Source: Planctomycetota bacterium (GTDB taxonomy: Bacteria > Planctomycetota > PUPC01 > DSUN01). Taken from it: 5,922 bases of DNA. Positions 1-5,922 of the stretch are shown here, one piece after another. Where the stretch lies: positions 1 to 5,922 of the forward strand of contig VGYW01000491.1 in the NCBI GenBank assembly GCA_016872875.1, written 5' to 3'. The notes beneath the pieces are model-generated. The model did no database searches. It had not been told where the DNA came from and was given only the letters and a program-made list of their open reading frames with translations. Position 1 is the first letter of the stretch, and each line of letters opens with the position of its first letter. The position numbers were made by a program, and so were the translations under genes.

Positions 1-678
1 TTCGGCGCGATCTGCGTCGTGATCATCAGCATGACCACGATGGTCGGCATCGCGGGCCGGCTGCTCGCGCCCGGCTTGCAGGGCCTGGAGGCCGACCGCG
101 TGTTCGGCCTCGCGGCGGGGAAGACGCTGCCCAACTGGGCGGCCGCTCTGGCCGTGGCCGGCGCCTTCACCGCGGCCATGACCACGGTCATCAGCGTGGT
201 CTTCGGCAACGCGTCGAACCTCGCCAATGACCTCTACAAGCTGGTGCGGCCCCAGGCGGACACGCGGGAGCTGGTGCGGCTGGGGCGGTTCTGCATCGCG
301 GGCATCGTGGCCGCGTGCGTGCTCATCGCGTGGATCCCGAACATCCCCGTGGCCGACCTGGCCATCATGGCGTTCGGCATCATGGCCGTGACCATCTTCC
401 CGCTGTGGGGCGCCTACTACTGGCGGCGGGCCACCCGCTACGGCGCCATCGCCGCCACGCTCGCGGGCGTGGCGATGAACCTGGTGTTCCTGATATGGGG
501 CCTCGCCACCGGCACGGGCATGCTCCTGGCCCCGCAGCCGTGCCTGCTCCACCTCAACGGCTTCCTCGTGTCGTTCATCGTCGCGGGCCTGGTCTTCTTC
601 GGCGTGTCGCTGGCCACGCGGCCCGGCCCCACGGAGCGGAAGAGCCTGGCCCTCTTCTTCCATCGCTCGCTCGGCTGA
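1..678 (+). CDS. Sodium:solute symporter family protein, C-terminal part
   Basis: Seen: the frame is open from base 1 to TGA at 676-678, giving 225 codons with no start in the window, so the gene is cut at its 5' side. The protein is strongly hydrophobic, with about five or six membrane segments. A stretch around bases 160-240 reads AFTAAMTTVISVVFGNASN followed by LANDLYKLV. This resembles the SSS family (TC 2.A.21) signature in which a helix rich in small residues and Ser/Thr is followed by a conserved 'D-Y' element. Further helices follow (bases about 280-345, 350-415, 440-510, 560-615), and the protein ends in a short polar tail. Family knowledge: SSS proteins import sugars, amino acids, organic acids or ions using the Na+ gradient. 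The substrate cannot be read from this fragment. The next gene starts 203 bases downstream behind a palindromic repeat, so a shared transcript is uncertain. Confidence 0.85.
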   Translation, partial: FGAICVVIISMTTMVGIAGRLLAPGLQGLEADRVFGLAAGKTLPNWAAALAVAGAFTAAMTTVISVVFGNASNLANDLYKLVRPQADTRELVRLGRFCIAGIVAACVLIAWIPNIPVADLAIMAFGIMAVTIFPLWGAYYWRRATRYGAIAATLAGVAMNLVFLIWGLATGTGMLLAPQPCLLHLNGFLVSFIVAGLVFFGVSLATRPGPTERKSLALFFHRSLG

Positions 679-746
679 CCCGTGTCCGCGCCGCGCGCGG
701 GGCCGAGTGCAGCGGAGCGATCCTCGCCGGGCCGGTGGCAAGTGAC

Positions 747-824
747 GTGGCACGGCTGGCTTGGCCAGCCGTGTCCTCGCGCCGGCGAACGGTAAGACAC
801 GGTTGGGCAAGCCAACCGTGCCAC
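747..824. repeat. Double-hairpin palindromic element A (intergenic)
   Basis: Two 29-base halves, 747-775 and 796-824, are inverted copies matching at 26 of 29 positions around a 20-base centre. Each half is itself a hairpin with a 9-bp stem and 5-base loop: 751-773 (stem CACGGCTGG, loop CTTGG) and 798-820 (stem CACGGTTGG, loop GCAAG). The outer ends are GTGGCACGG and CCGTGCCAC. Two of the three differences between the halves are a paired change (C-G in one stem, T-A in the other), so both stems are kept. No T-run follows, so it does not look like a classic terminator. It fills much of the gap between the symporter and the GT-C gene. Confidence 0.85.
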
Positions 825-881
825 AACTGCGGGGTCGCGGCCAGGCGGCAAGTGGCGAGCGACAAGTGGGTGAAGGCACCG

Positions 882-3185
<2,304 letters not shown>

Positions 3186-3190
3186 AACCT

Positions 3191-3298
3191 CCTCAATCGT
3201 CCTCGTCCTCCTCCTCGTCCTCGTAATCGGTCCGCGGCGGCCAACCCGAGGAAGAATCGAGGACGACGGACGAGGACGAGGGACGAGGACGATTCAGG
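3191..3298. repeat. Long inverted repeat with pyrimidine-rich and purine-rich arms
   Basis: The 154-base gap between the GT-C gene and wecB is mostly this structure. CCTCAATCGTCCTCGTCC (3191-3208) pairs with 3281-3298 at 17 of 18 positions. Inside it, the left arm continues as CGTCCT-type repeats (to about 3224) and the right arm as GACGAG-type repeats (from about 3257), so longer but slipped pairing is possible. It could act as an mRNA hairpin that ends or stabilises the upstream transcript, but no T-run follows and function is unproven. Confidence 0.8.
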
Positions 3299-3339
3299 CC
3301 ACTGGAAACCGGCGGCCAAAACGGATATGCTCATTCCCG

Positions 3340-4458
3340 ATGAGCAAGCTCCGGCCCCTTCTCCTCTTCGGCACGCGGCCCGAGGCCATCAAGATGGCAC
3401 CCGTCGTGCATGAGTGCCGCAGGCGGCCAGACGCCGTCGAGCCAGTCGTATGCGCCGCGGGCCAGCACCGCGAGCTGCTCGAGCCCGTGGTCGAGTACTT
3501 TGGCCTCTGCCCCGACCACCGCCTCGACGTGATGCGGTTCGGCCAGTCACTGGCCGAGCTGACCAGCGGCTCGCTGCTCGCTATTGATGCCTTGCTCGCC
3601 GAAGTCAAGCCCGATTGCGTGGTGGTGCAAGGCGACACGACGACTGTGATGGCCGCTTCCCTCGCCGCCTTCTACCGCTCGGTGCCCCTCGCCCACGTCG
3701 AGGCGGGCCTCCGCACGGGCAACCTGCGGGCGCCCTGGCCCGAGGAGCTGAACCGCCGCGTCGTGAGCCTCTCCGCCGCCACCCACTTCGCCCCCACTCG
3801 ACGTGCCGCCGACGCCTTGCTCGCCGAGGGAATCCCGCCCGCGACGGTCCACGTCACGGGCAACACGGTGATTGACGCGCTTCTCTGGACCGTCAAGCGC
3901 GAGCGTGGCCGCGCCGAGCACTGGAAGGCAAAGTACGCCATGCTCGGCTCGCGCCGCCTGGTCCTCATCACGGGCCATCGCCGCGAGAACTTCGGCGCCG
4001 GCCTCCGGGCCGTCTGCGGTGCCATCGCAGCCCTCGCCGAGCGCTTCCCCGACGTCGCGTTCCTCTATCCCGTCCACCTCAACCCAAACGTCCTGGGGCC
4101 GGTGCGCGCGGCGCTCTCGGGCCGGCCGAACATTCACCTCACGCAGCCGGCGGCCTACCCCGAGTTCGTGTGGCTCATGCAGCGCTCGACCCTCATCATC
4201 ACGGATTCAGGCGGGGTGCAGGAGGAGGCGCCGAGCTTGCGGAAACCCGTACTCGTCACCCGCGAGACCACCGAGCGCCCCGAGGCAGTCGAGGCCGGCG
4301 CCGCCGAACTGGTCGGCACCTCGTTCGACGCCATCGTGAGCCGCGCGAGCCTGCTCCTCGCCGACGAGGCCGAGTACGCCCGCCGCCAGATCGCCGCCAA
4401 CCCCTACGGCGACGGCCGTGCAGCCCGGCGGATCGTGGATGTGCTTGAACGGATGTAG
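3340..4458 (+). CDS. wecB: UDP-N-acetylglucosamine 2-epimerase (non-hydrolysing)
   Basis: 372 aa, close to the family's usual 370-390 aa. The enzyme interconverts UDP-GlcNAc and UDP-ManNAc in the cytoplasm, supplying ManNAc-type sugars for surface polysaccharides. Family landmarks appear in order: GTRPEAIKMAPV (11-22), VQGDTTT (96-102), HVEAGLRTG (119-127), PEELNR (134-139), GNTVIDAL (174-181), TGHRRENFG (211-219), YPVHLNPNV, DSGGVQEEAPSL, and RETTERPEAVEAG. D99, E121, E135 and H213 correspond to the residues assigned to catalysis and binding in E. coli WecB (Asp95, Glu117, Glu131, His213), so the enzyme looks active. Start: ATG 3340 is four codons before the first strand and has no clear Shine-Dalgarno. 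The TAG stop is made by the first bases of a palindromic element. The name is by family; the pathway context (wecB versus mnaA or capsule genes) is unknown. Confidence 0.95.
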   Translation: MSKLRPLLLFGTRPEAIKMAPVVHECRRRPDAVEPVVCAAGQHRELLEPVVEYFGLCPDHRLDVMRFGQSLAELTSGSLLAIDALLAEVKPDCVVVQGDTTTVMAASLAAFYRSVPLAHVEAGLRTGNLRAPWPEELNRRVVSLSAATHFAPTRRAADALLAEGIPPATVHVTGNTVIDALLWTVKRERGRAEHWKAKYAMLGSRRLVLITGHRRENFGAGLRAVCGAIAALAERFPDVAFLYPVHLNPNVLGPVRAALSGRPNIHLTQPAAYPEFVWLMQRSTLIITDSGGVQEEAPSLRKPVLVTRETTERPEAVEAGAAELVGTSFDAIVSRASLLLADEAEYARRQIAANPYGDGRAARRIVDVLERM

Positions 4459-4511
4459 CCGCAAGCGTCCCGCTTGCGTGCCTCTTCGACAAGCGAGACG
4501 CTTGTCGCTAC
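4455..4511. repeat. Double-hairpin palindromic element D, overlapping the wecB stop codon
   Basis: Halves 4455-4478 and 4488-4511 are inverted copies matching at 19 of 24 positions around a 9-base centre. Each half folds into an 8-bp stem with a 3-base loop: CGCAAGCG-TCC-CGCTTGCG (4460-4478) and GACAAGCG-AGA-CGCTTGTC (4488-4506). The ends are GTAGC and GCTAC. Four of the five differences form two compensating pairs. Bases 4456-4458 are the TAG stop of wecB. The element occupies most of the 77-base gap before the GT2 gene. Confidence 0.92.
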
Positions 4512-4523
4512 GCTTGACGGACG

Positions 4524-4528
4524 AAAGG
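4524..4528 (+). promoter_or_regulatory. Probable ribosome binding site of the GT2 gene
   Basis: AAAGG lies seven bases before ATG 4536. It matters because it supports a start upstream of the heptamer array, so the array is translated. No ATG, GTG or TTG in frame follows before the conserved PAYNEE motif. Confidence 0.5.
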
Positions 4529-4535
4529 TCGCCAG

Positions 4536-5354
4536 ATGAGCCAGGCTTCGGCTTCTTCAATCGGAAATCGGAAATCGGAAATCGGAAATCCATCCCCCCC
4601 CTGGCGCCGTCCCCGAAGTCGCATCCTCGTCGTCCTCCCCGCCTACAACGAGGAGGCCAACCTCGGCACGCTCCTCGAACGCATTGACCAGGCGATGTTC
4701 GAGAACGGGGACGGCTACCAGGTGATCGTGGTGGACGACGGGAGCCGCGACGCCACGGCCCGCGTGGCCGAGGAGCACGCCTGCCACATGCCCATCGCCG
4801 TCCTGCGCCACGAGAAGAACCAGGGCCTCGGCGCAACCATCCGCGACGGCCTCCTTGCCGCCGCCGACATCTGCGCCGACGATGACATTGTGGTAGCGAT
4901 GGACGCCGACAACACGCACACCCCCGGCCTCATCCACAGCATCCTCCAGCGCGTCCGCGAGGGCTGCGACGTCGTCATCGCCTCCCGCTACCGCCCCGGC
5001 TCCTACGTCCGAGGCGTGCCCTTCCACCGCCGCGTCCTCAGCCGCGCCGCGAGCCTGCTGATGCGCGCCCTCTTCCCCACCCACGGCGTCCGCGACTACA
5101 CCTGCGGCTACCGCGGCTACCGCGGCCGCGTGCTCAAGGACGCCGTGGCCAAGATGGGCAAGGGGCTGGTAACCGAGGACGGCTTCCAGTGCATGGTGGA
5201 CATCCTCCTCAAGCTGCGGACGATGGGCGTCATCTTCGGCGAGGTGCCCCTCATCCTCCGCTACGACCTCAAGGGCGGCGCCAGCAAGCTCCGCGTCGGT
5301 AGCACCATCGTCCGCACCCTGCGGCTGGCATTGAGAAGACGCCTGGGGCGATGA
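4536..5354 (+). CDS. GT2 glycosyltransferase, polyprenyl-phosphate sugar synthase (DPM1-like)
   Basis: 272 aa, GT-A fold. Residues 29-42 (RILVVLPAYNEEAN) open the domain. VVDDGS (65-70) binds the nucleotide, NQGLG is at 95-99, and DAD (123-125) is the probable metal-binding motif. SRY (150-152), DYTCGYRGYR (187-196), TEDGFQCMVDILLKL (213-227), EVPL (236-239) and GGASKL (247-252) match dolichol/polyprenyl-phosphate mannose synthase relatives. There are no C-terminal membrane helices, so it resembles the short soluble DPM1 form. Family role: transfer of a sugar from a nucleotide sugar to a polyprenyl phosphate; which sugar is not visible. Such donors feed GT-C enzymes like the one at 882-3185 (inference). 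Odd: residues 1-28 are not conserved and come from a 7-bp tandem array plus a C8 run, with no in-frame start after them until M54. A length change would therefore break the frame. Confidence 0.88.
   Translation: MSQASASSIGNRKSEIGNPSPPWRRPRSRILVVLPAYNEEANLGTLLERIDQAMFENGDGYQVIVVDDGSRDATARVAEEHACHMPIAVLRHEKNQGLGATIRDGLLAAADICADDDIVVAMDADNTHTPGLIHSILQRVREGCDVVIASRYRPGSYVRGVPFHRRVLSRAASLLMRALFPTHGVRDYTCGYRGYRGRVLKDAVAKMGKGLVTEDGFQCMVDILLKLRTMGVIFGEVPLILRYDLKGGASKLRVGSTIVRTLRLALRRRLGR
4559..4590 (+). repeat. Heptanucleotide tandem repeat AATCGGA x4
   Basis: Four exact copies of AATCGGA (4559-4565, 4566-4572, 4573-4579, 4580-4586) are followed by a partial AATC. They are translated within codons 8-19 of the GT2 gene as SIGNRKSEIGNP. 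A run of eight C follows at 4594-4601. The unit differs by one base from that of the array at 895, and both have four copies plus a partial fifth. Confidence 0.95.
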
Positions 5355-5361
5355 CCGGGGA

Positions 5362-5394
5362 GGATGAATGGATGGCTGGATGGTTGGATGAATG
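5362..5394 (+). repeat. 8-bp tandem repeat GGATGNNT x4
   Basis: GGATGAAT, GGATGGCT, GGATGGTT and GGATGAAT run head to tail from 5362 to 5393, starting eight bases after the GT2 stop. The outer copies are identical and the inner two vary at two positions. The array is intergenic and no role is evident. Confidence 0.85.
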
Positions 5395-5396
5395 CC

Positions 5397-5414
5397 AGAG
5401 GGCGTGGCCCTTTT
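5397..5414 (+). terminator. Possible weak intrinsic terminator after the GT2 gene
   Basis: AGAGGGC (5397-5403) can pair with GCCCTTT (5407-5413), seven pairs including one G-T, around a GTG loop. The T-run is only TTTT (5411-5414) and partly lies in the stem. It sits about 43 bases after the stop. The position is plausible; the structure is marginal. Confidence 0.3.
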
Positions 5415-5449
5415 CGGACACCCGGCGATGATGGGCACGTAGGAGAAAG

Positions 5450-5524
5450 AGAGGTGTCAAATCTTTATTTTTAAATTATTCCCGAGAGCGGCGAATAATT
5501 CAAAAAGCCGCTTCGGACACCTCT
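5450..5524. repeat. AT-rich MITE-like palindrome between the GT2 and methyltransferase genes
   Basis: The outer arms AGAGGTGTC (5450-5458) and GACACCTCT (5516-5524) are perfect 9-bp inverted repeats. Inside, TTTTTAAATTATTC (5468-5481) pairs with GAATAATTCAAAAA (5493-5506) at 13 of 14 positions around a GC-rich loop. An exclusive alternative stem, GCGGC (5488-5492) with GCCGC (5507-5511), is also possible. The base composition is strikingly AT-rich against the GC-rich genes on both sides, which suggests a non-autonomous mobile element or a remnant. No transposase is in the window. Confidence 0.7.
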
Positions 5525-5533
5525 GCACCTCTG
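5518..5533 (+). repeat. 8-bp tandem duplication CACCTCTG x2
   Basis: CACCTCTG at 5518-5525 is repeated exactly at 5526-5533, beginning inside the right arm of the AT-rich palindrome. It could be a small slippage product or a trace of the element's insertion. Confidence 0.75.
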
Positions 5534-5550
5534 CACTGGGGGCTCGCCCC

Positions 5551-5922
5551 ATGGCCTCTCCCACGTTCGACTCAGAGTACTACCAGGCCTACTATCACGA
5601 TTACACGCGCCAAAACCCACCGCGCAAGCTGCGCTTCTACGCCCGCATGGTCGAGCGGCACTTGGCCCCCGGCCTCCCCCGCCGCATCCACGACCTCGGC
5701 TGCGGCTTCGGCGACTTCCTGGCCACGCTCGACCCCTCGTGGGAAATCTGTGGCTCTGATGTGAGCGAGTTCGCCATCGCCAGGGCCACCGAGCGCCACC
5801 CGCGCGGCGCCTTCAAGGTCGCCAGCGCCACCGACCGCGCCGTCTTCCCAGGCCCTTTCGGCGTTGTCACCGCCTTCGACGTGCTGGAACATGTGGACGA
5901 TCTCGATGCCGTCGCCGCCTCG
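5551..5922 (+). CDS. Class I SAM-dependent methyltransferase, N-terminal part
   Basis: The frame is open from ATG 5551 to the last base (124 codons) with no stop, so the gene continues beyond the window. Motif I is HDLGCGFGDF (residues 47-56), the glycine-rich SAM-binding loop after the first strand. GSDVSEFAI (68-76) has the acidic residue (D70) expected to hold the SAM ribose. FDVLEHVDD (109-117) is the conserved stretch at the end of strand 4 typical of Methyltransf_11/23-like proteins. The first 30 residues (YYQAYYHDYT, then NPPRKLRFY) resemble leaders seen in methyltransferases of polysaccharide loci. The substrate is unknown; context suggests a surface sugar or lipid. Start choice: the first ATG in frame, preceded by GGGG-CTCG-CCCC, which could fold against the start codon; there is no good Shine-Dalgarno. 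Confidence 0.85.
   Translation, partial: MASPTFDSEYYQAYYHDYTRQNPPRKLRFYARMVERHLAPGLPRRIHDLGCGFGDFLATLDPSWEICGSDVSEFAIARATERHPRGAFKVASATDRAVFPGPFGVVTAFDVLEHVDDLDAVAAS

Noticed and set aside
747..824. Element A as an intrinsic terminator of the symporter gene
   Set aside because: The stems are strong but no T-run follows either hairpin, and the same design occurs inside a coding frame.
315..881. Upstream in-frame extension of the GT-C gene, which would make a 956-residue protein starting at 315
   Set aside because: The extension overlaps the symporter in another frame and crosses palindromic element A. Its translation is Arg/His/Pro-rich out-of-frame sequence with no family motifs.
3547..4137. 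Minus-strand open frame (196 codons) opposite wecB
   Set aside because: It is a shadow of a well-supported epimerase and has no family features.
4557..5438. Minus-strand open frame (293 codons) opposite the GT2 gene
   Set aside because: It is a shadow of the clearly conserved GT2 gene, rich in Ala, Val and His, with no motif.
5430..5485. Promoter in the AT-rich palindrome (TTGACA-like box on the minus strand at 5455-5460; AT-rich -10-like bases on the plus strand)
   Set aside because: No matching second box lies at proper spacing on either strand, and the AT-rich bases are explained by the inverted repeat.
5538..5550. GGGG-CTCG-CCCC hairpin directly before ATG 5551 as a translational control
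   Set aside because: It has only four base pairs in a GC-rich background where such matches are frequent. It is mentioned in the gene entry but not strong enough to call.

Overview
This is a high-GC bacterial window in which all five recognisable genes lie on the + strand. Coding stretches use almost only G/C-ending codons. The family mix (a sodium:solute symporter, a GT-C glycosyltransferase fused to TPRs, envelope-sugar enzymes) and the dense load of small palindromic and short tandem repeats suggest an environmental lineage such as Planctomycetota or another PVC-type bacterium. That assignment is an inference; no taxonomic marker is present.

Layout. 1-678 is the C-terminal part of a sodium:solute symporter. 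882-3185 is a membrane GT-C (GT39/ArnT-like) glycosyltransferase with a C-terminal TPR region. 3340-4458 is a clear non-hydrolysing UDP-GlcNAc 2-epimerase (wecB type). 4536-5354 is a soluble GT2 enzyme of the polyprenyl-phosphate sugar synthase (DPM1-like) type. 5551 to the window end is the N-terminal part of a SAM-dependent methyltransferase. Genes 2-5 fit a cell-surface glycan locus. The epimerase would make UDP-ManNAc. The GT2 enzyme could load a sugar onto polyprenyl phosphate. The GT-C enzyme belongs to a class that uses such lipid-linked donors. The methyltransferase may modify a sugar or lipid. The symporter is probably unrelated.

The most unusual content is the repeat load. Every intergenic gap carries at least one distinct repeat. 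Three double-hairpin palindromes share one design (747-824, 1419-1474, 4455-4511), and a looser fourth lies at 1644-1727. Their two halves are inverted copies of each other, and the differences between halves are mostly paired substitutions that keep the stems. Two of the four sit inside the GT-C coding frame and are translated as extra loop segments, and one supplies the wecB stop codon. Two heptanucleotide tandem arrays (AATCGGC x4 and AATCGGA x4) lie in the first codons of the GT-C and GT2 genes. In the GT2 gene the array is followed by a C8 run, so slippage could switch the frame. An 8-bp GGATGNNT array, a purine/pyrimidine inverted repeat and an AT-rich MITE-like palindrome complete the set.
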